Positions 1 through 7,094 of a DNA stretch of 64,000 nucleotides are shown piece after piece. A program made the translations under genes and the position numbers. The stretch spans positions 1-64,000 of the forward strand of contig NZ_FOBD01000007.1 in the NCBI RefSeq assembly GCF_900109515.1. Direction: 5' to 3'. The notes beneath the pieces are model-generated. The model worked only from the letters and a program-made list of their open reading frames with translations, ran no database searches and had not been told where the DNA came from. The stretch is from Paenibacillus sp. OK003. GTDB lineage: Bacteria > Bacillota > Bacilli > Paenibacillales > Paenibacillaceae. The stretch's first letter is position 1. Each line of letters begins with the position of its first letter.

Positions 1-54
1 AAGAGCAAACTGGAAATTCACAAGGCGTTCGCCAGTTCCCTCGGGAACTGGTAA
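1..54 (+). CDS. C-terminal end of an upstream gene (partial, unknown)
   Basis: Frame 1 is open from base 1 and ends at a TAA at 52-54, giving a 17-residue tail ending in ASSLGNW. The product cannot be identified from so little. The same bases contain a perfect inverted repeat (CCAGTTCC, loop CTCG, GGAACTGG, bases 33-52) with no T-run. So this could instead be a hairpin or operator in the leader of the HxlR gene that follows 47 bases later. Confidence 0.3.
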   Translation, partial: KSKLEIHKAFASSLGNW

Positions 55-101
55 TTCAGTCAAAACTGCCTTCAAAAAATACTATACGAGGAGGGATGAG
101 T

Positions 102-461
102 GTGAGAGAAACCTGTGTTCCAACGGGCGTGGCGCTAAAAGATACCGGCTTTGGATATACGCTGTCCCTGGTCAACGGTAAATATAAAATGGTTATTCTG
201 TATTGGCTGTCTGAAAACAAGGTGATGCGACATAATGAGCTGAAGCGAAGAATTGGTACCATTTCCCACAAAACATTGAGTGTCATGCTTAAGGAGTTGG
301 AGGAACATGATCTGATTCTACGCAAAGAATATCCCCAAATTCCGCCCAAAGTGGAATATTCGTTATCGGAACGGGGACAATCATTGATGCCGCTGTTAGA
401 TATGATGTGTGATTGGGGAGAAGCCAATATGGCTTCTGCCCCGGGGTTAATGCAAGGCTAA
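102..461 (+). CDS. HxlR-family winged-helix transcriptional regulator
   Basis: HxlR-type DNA-binding protein of about 119 residues, the normal length for a protein that is essentially one winged helix acting as a dimer. Family features are an N-terminal cysteine (ETCVPTG) and the recognition region HNELKRRIGTISHKTLSVMLKELEEHDLI followed by a wing with PPKVEYSLSERGQSL. The in-frame ATG at 96 touches the Shine-Dalgarno GAGGAGGG (88-95), so I prefer the GTG at 102, which is six bases away. Relatives such as YodB and HypR sense electrophile, quinone or disulfide stress through the N-terminal cysteine and control oxidoreductases. The convergent flavodoxin-fold oxidoreductase next door fits that, but the target is inferred. 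Confidence 0.88.
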   Translation: MRETCVPTGVALKDTGFGYTLSLVNGKYKMVILYWLSENKVMRHNELKRRIGTISHKTLSVMLKELEEHDLILRKEYPQIPPKVEYSLSERGQSLMPLLDMMCDWGEANMASAPGLMQG

Positions 462-489
462 CGATCAGGTTGTGAGATTAAAAAATCAA

Positions 490-528
490 AAAAAGCAGTA
501 TCTTCCTGTATCGGAGATACTGCTTTTT
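490..528. terminator. Bidirectional intrinsic terminator
   Basis: A 14-bp arm (AAAAAGCAGTATCT), an 11-base loop and its complement ending in TTTTT. It lies between the convergent HxlR gene and the oxidoreductase gene. A-tract and T-tract flank both sides, so it can end transcription from either direction. Confidence 0.85.
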
Positions 529-547
529 GATCTGCTTGGAGTGAGTG

Positions 548-1075
548 TTATAGGTTATCTATGAAACGTAAATAGTTTTGTGCGCTTTGTTCCAATTCAT
601 TTGGCGTAGTCTCATGTTCTGCCCCATAGAAGGCAAAGAATGGTCGATAATCAGCATCGCAGTAATAGAAGGTCGTCTCAAAAGGAGTTAACAGTTGTTC
701 AAGGGTATAGCGGTATTTACCCTCTTCCGTGTAGTCGGCCTCTTTGATTCCGGCAGATACGGCCAAGGCGACCTTGCGCTGCTGTAATTTGTCTCCCTTG
801 GAGCCATAAGCCCAGCCATACGTAAACACTTCATCCAGCCATTGTTTAAGGAGAGGCGGGCTGCTAAACCAATAGAACGGAAATTGCAGGACCAGATGGT
901 CATGACTTTCAATGAGCTGCTGTTCTTGCTGTACATCAATACGTCCATCGGGGTAAACTTTATAAAGCTCATGTACCGTATATTTTTCCGGATATTGTTG
1001 GAGTTCTTCTATCCACCGTTTGTTGATGACCGACGTTTCCAGGTTGGGATGTGCTACGATGACAAGTGTTTTCAA
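548..1075 (-). CDS. Flavodoxin-fold NAD(P)H dehydrogenase (quinone)/oxidoreductase
   Basis: A 175-residue member of the NQO1/MdaB/KefF-like flavodoxin-2 family, cytoplasmic, expected to use FMN or FAD and NAD(P)H for two-electron reduction of quinones or similar electrophiles. The start MKTLVIVAHPNLETSVINKRW is the typical phosphate-binding first strand and loop. HDHLVLQFPFYWFSSPPLLKQWLDEVFTYGWAYG is the family signature around the flavin (residues about 58-92). Length is normal. It converges on the HxlR gene, and its upstream region carries GTAC-containing inverted repeats, consistent with control by that regulator (inference). The exact substrate is unknown. Confidence 0.88.
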   Translation of the reverse strand: MKTLVIVAHPNLETSVINKRWIEELQQYPEKYTVHELYKVYPDGRIDVQQEQQLIESHDHLVLQFPFYWFSSPPLLKQWLDEVFTYGWAYGSKGDKLQQRKVALAVSAGIKEADYTEEGKYRYTLEQLLTPFETTFYYCDADYRPFFAFYGAEHETTPNELEQSAQNYLRFIDNL

Positions 1076-1136
1076 ATTGTATTCTTCCTCCCTAAGCTCT
1101 ACTATTTCTTGAGTATAAAGGGAGTACTGCCATGAT

Positions 1137-1179
1137 GTAAGTACGCACTTTTAGTACATGTACTTACCTCAAGGTAAGC
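1137..1179 (-). promoter_or_regulatory. Inverted-repeat operator region upstream of the oxidoreductase gene
   Basis: Three overlapping symmetric elements lie 60-105 bp upstream of the oxidoreductase start. GTAAGTAC (1137-1144) is mirrored by GTACTTAC (1160-1167). AGTACATGTACT (1153-1164) is a perfect palindrome. CTTACC-TCAA-GGTAAG spans 1164-1179. This density of dyads suggests regulator binding. The HxlR protein encoded at 102-461 is the obvious candidate, by inference only. Confidence 0.5.
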
Positions 1180-1299
1180 ACCACCAGTCGTTTTGTATGT
1201 TCCATAGAGGCACTCCAAACAGTCATGAATATGGGCATATTGCAAGGAATTACGGAAACATGGGACCGTCTAACAGAGTGTCTAGGCAAGGTTAAGTAA
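1174..1299 (+). pseudogene. Remnant of an SRPBCC/AHSA1-family gene (C-terminus only)
   Basis: This frame encodes about 41 residues whose end (EALQTVMNMGILQGITETW, then DRLTECLGKVK and TAA at 1297-1299) matches the typical C-terminal helix of AHSA1/YndB-type SRPBCC proteins (EA..AL.MGM..G..E..DRLEE.L). No ribosome binding site or N-terminal domain is present upstream, and the frame merges into the neighbour's operator region. A terminator follows directly. I read it as the surviving tail of a deleted gene; the family call is from memory of the C-terminal pattern. Confidence 0.5.
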
Positions 1300-1312
1300 T
1301 CAAAATAGATAT

Positions 1313-1345
1313 AGCCGCCAGGCTTATGCTTGGCGGCTGTTTGTT
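1313..1345 (+). terminator. Intrinsic terminator after the SRPBCC remnant
   Basis: AGCCGCCA (1313-1320), a 10-base loop and TGGCGGCT (1331-1338), then GTTTGTTG. It would originally have ended the truncated gene, and it may also act on the convergent regulator gene. Confidence 0.7.
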
Positions 1346-1385
1346 GATGTTTAAGTTATAACATGGTGTGCTCGTAATGACGTCA

Positions 1386-2303
1386 TTATTCCTCTTGCAC
1401 ATTATAGAGCACACGGGCAAGCAGGTTCTGCCCGTAATTGCCAAAATTTTTGCCGAAAATCGTCAATCCCCGTTTGTTCACTGGTTCGTCCGTTACAGCA
1501 ATTCGAAAGTGGATATCGCTTTTGTAATCCAGGCCAATCTGGTCCAGAGTAACATCGGAGATGCGGCATCCATCAATATAGCTGCCCTCTTGGGTGATGC
1601 GGATCAGCTTCAGCATCCCGTATTGATTCAGATGCGGCGGCCACCAGTCTGGATTGAACGTACCCCGGGTATTGCCAAAATCTCCTGGACTCGTCCAACA
1701 GCCAATCTCGATGCCGTTGACGTAGAAATAAATATCCGAAGGGTAGTTATCGCAAAAACCTGGCGCTTCTGAACCCAATTCCATGGACAACTGGATTTCG
1801 CTGAACGTCTGGTTAGGCTTAAGGTAGTTGGGAATACGATACTCCAGATAACCTTCGGCCAGCCAAATCATCTCTGCATCAATACGGAGTGGGTCAGCAA
1901 AGTAGCGCGGATCATCGAACTCACCGACGATGCTGTCTCGGGTGGCGAGACCACATGTAGGAGCTGCCTGATAATCGCTATAATGACCTACCTGAATTTC
2001 AACCTCGTATCGGTTAAAAATCTCCTGTGAACGCAGGTCTACCATTAGTTTTTCCTCATTGAGATAACAAATCTTCTGAATTCCATGTTTGCCAACCGCA
2101 GTATTGATTTCAATCAGACCGCTTTCTTCCAATTTCTTAATATGCATTGTAATGGCGCCATTGCTGAGCCCCAGTTTGGTTGCGAGATCATTGAGGTTAA
2201 GACTCTGGTTCTTGGCAAGCAACTCAATAATCTGAATTCGGATTTCCGAACTGAGTGCCTTGAAAATATTAACGCCAGACATCAGATCTTTAATATAAAT
2301 CAT
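1386..2303 (-). CDS. ArsR-like winged-helix regulator with a large C-terminal ligand domain
   Basis: A 305-residue protein. The first about 85 residues form an ArsR-type winged helix (MSGVNIFKALSSEIRIQIIELL, then LNDLATKLGLSNGAITMHIKKLEESGLI and a basic wing). The remaining about 210 residues are beta-rich with many aromatics (PDWWPPHLNQYG, YSDYQAAPTCGLATRDS) and match no domain I can name. That makes it three times longer than ordinary ArsR proteins. The start is the ATG at 2303 behind AAAGGAAAACCACCT; a TTG farther upstream is less likely. It is divergent from the arabinan genes and probably their regulator, with the C-terminal domain a candidate sugar sensor (inference). Confidence 0.75.
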   Translation of the reverse strand: MIYIKDLMSGVNIFKALSSEIRIQIIELLAKNQSLNLNDLATKLGLSNGAITMHIKKLEESGLIEINTAVGKHGIQKICYLNEEKLMVDLRSQEIFNRYEVEIQVGHYSDYQAAPTCGLATRDSIVGEFDDPRYFADPLRIDAEMIWLAEGYLEYRIPNYLKPNQTFSEIQLSMELGSEAPGFCDNYPSDIYFYVNGIEIGCWTSPGDFGNTRGTFNPDWWPPHLNQYGMLKLIRITQEGSYIDGCRISDVTLDQIGLDYKSDIHFRIAVTDEPVNKRGLTIFGKNFGNYGQNLLARVLYNVQEE

Positions 2304-2517
2304 AGGTGGTTTTCCTTTCCACGTTCTGAACAAAGCCTTTCTGATCCAGGCTTCTGCACATTTATATGGTTTGTTTTAGATAATTATAAATGATTACCCG
2401 AAGGAAGGGAAGGGCGGAGAAAAGGATGCCAAATCCCTTGTATACATAGCATAAATGAGTGTATTATTCATAAAATGTTGAATATTTACTTTAAAAAATA
2501 ACTTGAATCATTTCATA

Positions 2518-2532
2518 TATATTTGAAATATA
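2518..2532. promoter_or_regulatory. Palindromic operator candidate in the arabinanase promoter
   Basis: TATATTTGAAATATA has perfect 7-bp arms around a central G and ends 3 bp upstream of the -35 box of the arabinanase promoter. A related ATATGAAATG occurs at 3631-3640 before the solute-binding-protein gene. It is a plausible site for the divergently encoded ArsR-like regulator. Confidence 0.45.
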
Positions 2533-2535
2533 CCA

Positions 2536-2564
2536 TTGAAATGTAATGTAACCGCTTTTATAAT
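2536..2564 (+). promoter_or_regulatory. Sigma-A promoter of the arabinan operon
   Basis: TTGAAA (2536-2541), exactly 17 bases, then a perfect TATAAT (2559-2564), about 60 bp upstream of the first GH43 gene. Confidence 0.75.
2547..2560 (+). promoter_or_regulatory. cre-like CcpA site inside the promoter
   Basis: TGTAACCGCTTTTA differs from the cre consensus TGWAANCGNTNWCA at essentially one position. It lies between the -35 and -10 boxes and touches the -10. Carbon catabolite repression of an arabinanase by CcpA is well known in Bacillus. Binding here is predicted, not shown. Confidence 0.55.
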
Positions 2565-2625
2565 CCTAGTATACCTAAATTGTTTTAATACTTCATGAAC
2601 CAAATTGACTATTTGATCAGGAGAG

Positions 2626-3615
2626 GTGGAATTCGATTTGGAAAAGTTCAAAGGCATGACAGGATTCAGGAAGAAACGTTGGGCTTTACCTGCACTGCTT
2701 GTACTTGTTTTGCTACTGGCGGGTCAGTCTCGGGCATTCGCAGCATTTTGGAATCTGACCGGAGATATTGCCGTCCACGATCCATCCATCATCAAAGAAG
2801 GCAGCTCATGGTATACCTTCTCAACCGGTGCTGGCATTCAGGTGCTGAAATCGGATAATGGGACCTCATGGTACCGCGTTCCGCAAATTTTTCTGAGCAA
2901 GCCATCCTGGTGGGCCTCGGCCGTTCCGGGTCAGAGCGGTCTGGATGTATGGGCACCTGACGTTGAGCAGTACAACGGAAAAGTGTGGCTGTATTATTCC
3001 ATCTCTACCTTTGGCTCCAACAGATCGGCAATCGGCCTTGCGTCTGCAACCAGCATTGGAGCAGGTCAGTGGAAGGATGAGGGGCTGGTACTTCAAACGA
3101 CAACCGCCAACGATTATAACGCTATTGATCCGAATCTGGTCATCGATGCTTCAGGCAACCCGTGGCTTGCTTTCGGTTCTTTCTGGAGCGGCTTAAAGAT
3201 TGTGAAGCTCGACAAAACCACGATGAAACCGACCGGAAGCATATCCTCCATAGCGGCGCGTCCGAATAATGGCGGGGCCATCGAAGCACCGAGTATTGTG
3301 TACCGTAACGGTTATTATTATTTGTTTGCCTCGATTGATTCCTGCTGCCAGGGCGTGAATAGCACGTACAAAATGGTCTATGGACGTTCAACGAGTATTA
3401 CAGGTCCGTATGTGGACAAAAACGGTGTGAACATGTTGAATGGCGGTGGAACCCTGTTGGATTCGGGGAATGTCAAGTGGAAGGGACCGGGCGGTCAGGA
3501 TGTGTATAACGGTAATGTGATTGCGCGCCATGCCTATGATGCTGAGGATAATGGCAATCCGAAATTGCTAATTAACGACTTGCTGTGGGATTCCAGCGGA
3601 TGGCCAACATACTGA
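2626..3615 (+). CDS. abnA: Secreted GH43 arabinan endo-1,5-alpha-L-arabinanase
   Basis: Hydrolyses internal alpha-1,5 bonds of arabinan outside the cell. After a signal peptide (RKKRW, hydrophobic core ALLVLVLLL, likely cut after SRAFA near residue 39) comes a single five-blade GH43 domain of about 290 residues. Its three carboxylates are visible: D52 in HDPS (base), D168 in AIDPN (pKa modulator) and E220 in EAPS (acid). Total length is close to B. subtilis AbnA. The GTG at 2626 is only 2 bases from AGGAG, so the TTG at 2638 could be the true start; the mature enzyme is unaffected. It is the first gene of the arabinan cluster, behind its own promoter. Confidence 0.9.
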   Translation: MEFDLEKFKGMTGFRKKRWALPALLVLVLLLAGQSRAFAAFWNLTGDIAVHDPSIIKEGSSWYTFSTGAGIQVLKSDNGTSWYRVPQIFLSKPSWWASAVPGQSGLDVWAPDVEQYNGKVWLYYSISTFGSNRSAIGLASATSIGAGQWKDEGLVLQTTTANDYNAIDPNLVIDASGNPWLAFGSFWSGLKIVKLDKTTMKPTGSISSIAARPNNGGAIEAPSIVYRNGYYYLFASIDSCCQGVNSTYKMVYGRSTSITGPYVDKNGVNMLNGGGTLLDSGNVKWKGPGGQDVYNGNVIARHAYDAEDNGNPKLLINDLLWDSSGWPTY

Positions 3616-3653
3616 TTTTGTTTTAAATAAATATGAAATGTTTTAATAAAGTA

Positions 3654-3681
3654 TTGACTAAAGTGATCTGGATTTGATAAA
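3654..3681 (+). promoter_or_regulatory. Likely internal promoter before the solute-binding-protein gene
   Basis: TTGACT (3654-3659) with 16-base spacing to GATAAA (3676-3681), about 70 bp upstream of the ATG at 3749. The -10 is weak. It would allow separate expression of the transporter. Confidence 0.4.
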
Positions 3682-3748
3682 TTTAACAACAGAAATCTTA
3701 TTTTATCTACTTGAATACGGTTACAAATCCAGATCAGGAGGGGTTCAG

Positions 3749-5089
3749 ATGGTAAAGAAAAAGAGTTTGGTCACACTTGTGCTTCTAATGCTTGTAAGCG
3801 CAATCGTGTTTGCAGGCTGCGGTGGCAGCAGTGGTTCAAGCGGAGACAAGGAATTGACATTTATGTTCCGGGGCGGCACGGATGAACAGAAGGCATATCA
3901 AGCCGTTGTTAAGAAATTTGAAGAAGAGCATCCAGGTGTCAAAGTCAAAATTATCGTAACAGCTGCGGATCAATACGCAACCAAATTGAGAGCTGCCATT
4001 ACAGGCAACAGCTTGCCGGACGTGTTCTATTTTAACCCTGGCGATATAAAAGCCTATGTGAACAGCAATGTGTTGATGAATCTGACACCTTACGTTGAAA
4101 ATAATGCGGATGTAGATCTGGATAACATCTGGAAATATGGTGTGGATCTGTATCGCTATGATGGCAAAATGGCAGGTCAGGGCGATCTCTACGGCATGCC
4201 GAAAGATCTGGGTCCGTTTGCACTTGGTTATAACAAGACATTATTTGAAAAAGAAGGCATCCCATTCCCTGATAAGGACAAGCCTTACACATGGGATGAG
4301 TTCATTAAGGTAAACCAGCAAGCGACCAAGGATACGAATGGAGACGGCAAACCGGACGTATTTGGTACAGGCTTTAACGTACAGTGGGCCTTGCAGTCCT
4401 TCGTATGGAGCAATGGTGCAGACTGGTTGGATGATAGCAAAACAAAGGTAACCATTGATGATCCGAAATTCGCGGAAGCACTGCAATTCTTTGCGGACAT
4501 GCAAAATAAATACAAAATCACGCCTTCTATTGAGGAAGCGCAAACATTGGATACGTACCAACGCTGGATGAAAGGAGAAATGGCTTTCTTCCCAGTAGGT
4601 CCGTGGGATATGAGTACATTCGAGAAACTGCCTTTCGAATATGATTTGCTGCCTTTCCCTGCGGGCTCTACGGGTAAATCCGCAACGTGGATCGGTTCAC
4701 TGGGTATCGGTGTATCGGCCAAAACGAAATATCCGGAAGAGGCCGCAGCATTAGTTAATTACCTCACAGCTTCCCAGGAAGGCATGCAGCAGTTGGTAGA
4801 TGCCAAAGTACAAATTCCGAATCTGCTCGATATGGCTGACGAATGGGCCAAAGATACATCAACGAAACCAGCCAACAAACAAGAATTCATTGATATCGTA
4901 GAAGATTATGGCCGTTCTCTTCCAGGGAACTACACGTACAATGCGGAATGGTATGACCTGTTCTTCACCGACATTCAGCCGGTATTGGATGGCAAAATTA
5001 CAGCCGCAGAATATGTGAAGCAGCAGCAGCCGAAAATGCAGAAGCTGTTGGACAAAGCGGTAGAGCAAGAGAAGAAATCTCAGAAATAA
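3749..5089 (+). CDS. araN: ABC-importer solute-binding lipoprotein, AraN-like (arabino-oligosaccharides)
   Basis: Membrane-anchored sugar receptor of 446 residues. It has a type II signal peptide ([20 protein letters not shown]) with lipobox FAGC and a Gly/Ser linker. The body is a family 1 binding protein with [38 protein letters not shown] and [16 protein letters not shown] 3749 follows AGGAGGGGTTCAG; a longer frame from 3674 lacks such a site. Two CUT1 permease genes follow and GH43 arabinanases flank the set, so the ligand is probably arabinose oligomers as for B. subtilis AraNPQ. The ligand is inferred from context. No ATPase gene is nearby; a shared MsmX-type ATPase is expected. Confidence 0.85.
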   Translation: MVKKKSLVTLVLLMLVSAIVFAGCGGSSGSSGDKELTFMFRGGTDEQKAYQAVVKKFEEEHPGVKVKIIVTAADQYATKLRAAITGNSLPDVFYFNPGDIKAYVNSNVLMNLTPYVENNADVDLDNIWKYGVDLYRYDGKMAGQGDLYGMPKDLGPFALGYNKTLFEKEGIPFPDKDKPYTWDEFIKVNQQATKDTNGDGKPDVFGTGFNVQWALQSFVWSNGADWLDDSKTKVTIDDPKFAEALQFFADMQNKYKITPSIEEAQTLDTYQRWMKGEMAFFPVGPWDMSTFEKLPFEYDLLPFPAGSTGKSATWIGSLGIGVSAKTKYPEEAAALVNYLTASQEGMQQLVDAKVQIPNLLDMADEWAKDTSTKPANKQEFIDIVEDYGRSLPGNYTYNAEWYDLFFTDIQPVLDGKITAAEYVKQQQPKMQKLLDKAVEQEKKSQK

Positions 5090-5203
5090 GCAGGTTGCAA
5101 CATGCTGAAATAATGTGGCTGGAAAGATTGAAGAGTAGGTTCTAGAGAGAAGCAGCTTACGCTAAATGGATAGAGTAGTTAATTCCGTTTTCAAAAAAGG
5201 CGG

Positions 5204-5240
5204 TGCCAGCAGCCTGCTATCACGCTGCTGGCATCATTTT
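5204..5240 (+). terminator. Attenuator-like terminator between binding-protein and permease genes
   Basis: TGCCAGCAGC (5204-5213), a 10-base loop, GCTGCTGGCA (5224-5233), then TCATTTT. The 10-bp perfect GC-rich stem with a short T-rich tail suits partial termination, which would give more binding protein than permease. Confidence 0.65.
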
Positions 5241-5253
5241 GGATTCCATACGG

Positions 5254-5308
5254 GCATGTTGCATGAATTGATCAAACAAGCAGGCATCCATCGATTCATG
5301 CAACATGC
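5254..5308 (+). promoter_or_regulatory. Long perfect stem-loop in the permease leader
   Basis: GCATGTTGCATGAAT (5254-5268) is exactly complementary to ATTCATGCAACATGC (5294-5308) across a 25-base loop, with no T-run. It sits 26 bases upstream of the first permease start codon, just after the attenuator. It could mark an mRNA processing or stability element, or a protein-binding site. Confidence 0.6.
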
Positions 5309-5334
5309 TGATATTAGAAACAGGGGTGAGCGCA

Positions 5335-6225
5335 GTGATTACAAAATCTAGTTTGTATCGCAAAGAGAGGCTGTACGGATATTTGTTTATTTTGCCTCCG
5401 GTTCTTGGTTTGCTGATCTTTGTCCTGTTCCCTTTCCTATATTCCTTGTACGGTTCGTTTACGGATTGGGATGGCTTGGGACAGATGAACTTTATCGGTT
5501 TAGCCAATTTTAAGGATTTGCTCACGGATGATCTGTTTTACAAAGCCATGTTCAACACCTTTTATCTGATGCTGGGTATCCCCATTGGTTTGTTGCTCGC
5601 ATTGCTGCTGGCGATGGGTCTGAATCGTAAAATCCCCGGCACAACGACGTTCCGTGTAATCTATTATATTCCGGTCATTTCTTCCCTCGCAGCGGTGTCC
5701 ATCATGTGGAACTGGGCGTACAACGGGGATTACGGATTAGTGAACCAATTCCTGGATCTATTCGGTATTGAAGGCCCTAACTGGCTCGCAAACAAAGATA
5801 CAGTTAAACCGGCCCTGATTATTATGACGGTGTGGAAAGGTCTAGGTTATACGATGTTGTTGTATCTGGCTGCACTGCAAAGTGTATCACGTACATATTA
5901 CGAAGCGGCCGAGCTGGATGGAGCGAACGGATTCCAGATCTTCCGCAACATCACCTGGCCAATGGTGAAGCCGGTTACTTTTTTCCTCGTCGTTACGAAT
6001 ATCATTGGTGGTTCCCAAATCTTCACCGAAATGAACATTATGACGCCTACGGGTGGTCCTGAATACTCATCCGCATCCATTGTCTTCTACATCTGGCAGA
6101 AAGCTTTCAGCAACCTGCAAATGGGATATGCTTCTGCGATGGCCATGATTCTTGGTATTTTCATTTTTGTCATTACTTTGGTGCAGTTCAAAATGAACGA
6201 AAAATCAGCCTATGATGGGGATTAA
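5335..6225 (+). CDS. araP: ABC sugar permease, AraP-like (CUT1, MalF type)
   Basis: Integral membrane subunit of 296 residues with about six transmembrane helices, the first being YGYLFILPPVLGLLIFVLF. The cytoplasmic EAA loop that docks the ATPase is EAAELDGANGFQIFRNITWP near residue 200. I choose the GTG at 5335 because GGGGTGAG lies 5-10 bases upstream; a start at 5305 would put the leader hairpin inside the gene. It follows the AraN-like gene after an attenuator and a stem-loop, and precedes the partner permease by 26 bp. Expected to form a heterodimer with that partner. Confidence 0.87.
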   Translation: MITKSSLYRKERLYGYLFILPPVLGLLIFVLFPFLYSLYGSFTDWDGLGQMNFIGLANFKDLLTDDLFYKAMFNTFYLMLGIPIGLLLALLLAMGLNRKIPGTTTFRVIYYIPVISSLAAVSIMWNWAYNGDYGLVNQFLDLFGIEGPNWLANKDTVKPALIIMTVWKGLGYTMLLYLAALQSVSRTYYEAAELDGANGFQIFRNITWPMVKPVTFFLVVTNIIGGSQIFTEMNIMTPTGGPEYSSASIVFYIWQKAFSNLQMGYASAMAMILGIFIFVITLVQFKMNEKSAYDGD

Positions 6226-6251
6226 TGGTCTAGGAAAGGAGTGAACCGGAG

Positions 6252-7094
6252 ATGTCTTACAGTCAAAAGAGGAAACTAACGAACTCTATCATTTTTATCG
6301 TTTTGGCACTTGGTGCTATTGCGATGATTGCACCACTGATCTGGATGTTGTCCACTTCCGTGAAGGAGAAGCAGGATGTGTTCGCGCTTCCGCCTGTGTG
6401 GATACCTGAAGTGTTCCAATTCGGAAAGTATAAGGAAATCTGGGAAGCAGGTCCGCTACTCAGCGGGATCAAAAACAGCTTGATCGTGGCGGTCAGTGTT
6501 ACCGTTGTCGGTACGTTTACGTCGAGTATTGCTGCCTTTGCTTTTGCCAAATTGAGATTTCCGCATAAAAACAAACTGTTTCTAGCATTGCTCGCATCGA
6601 TGATGATTCCATATCCGACAGTCATGATTCCACAATTCATCATGTTCTCGAAGCTGGGCTGGGTGGACACGCTGCTGCCGCTTATCGTTCCAGGTTTATT
6701 TGGTAACGTCGTCATGATCTTCTTCCTTCGTCAATACCTGCTTAGTGTGCCTGACGCCATTATTGAAGCAGCGAAAATTGATGGCAGCTCCTATTTCCGA
6801 CTGTACTCCAGCATTACGTTCCCGCTCATTAAACCGGCGATTGCAGCTCAACTGATTCTCTGGTTCATGGGCATCTGGAACGATTATCTGGCACCGATTA
6901 TTTATCTGAATTCACCGGAGAAACAGACCTTGCAGCTCGTCATAGCGAACTTTAATGCCACGTATGCGATTCAGACGGATTATCCGCTCATTATGGCAGC
7001 ATCCATTGTTGCACTGTTGCCGGTATTGATCATCTTCCTGATCTTCCAGAAACAGATTATTGAATCGGTAGCCATCTCTGGAGTGAAAGGATGA
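6252..7094 (+). CDS. araQ: ABC sugar permease, AraQ-like (CUT1, MalG type)
   Basis: Second permease subunit, 280 residues, about six helices, with the usual N-terminal helix (LGAIAMIAPLIWMLSTSVK) and EAA loop EAAKIDGSSYFRLYSSITFP (about residues 176-195). MalG-type proteins carry the periplasmic-side FQFGKYKEIW segment, which is present. The ribosome site is AAAGGAG, 12 bases before the ATG. The 3' end overlaps the GH43 lipoprotein gene by 4 bp (ATGA), indicating translational coupling. Substrate inferred from the cluster. Confidence 0.87.
   Translation: MSYSQKRKLTNSIIFIVLALGAIAMIAPLIWMLSTSVKEKQDVFALPPVWIPEVFQFGKYKEIWEAGPLLSGIKNSLIVAVSVTVVGTFTSSIAAFAFAKLRFPHKNKLFLALLASMMIPYPTVMIPQFIMFSKLGWVDTLLPLIVPGLFGNVVMIFFLRQYLLSVPDAIIEAAKIDGSSYFRLYSSITFPLIKPAIAAQLILWFMGIWNDYLAPIIYLNSPEKQTLQLVIANFNATYAIQTDYPLIMAASIVALLPVLIIFLIFQKQIIESVAISGVKG

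Noticed and set aside
3674..3748. Longer N-terminus for the AraN-like protein
   Set aside because: It would place 25 polar residues before the lipoprotein signal; AGGAGGGG clearly serves the ATG at 3749.
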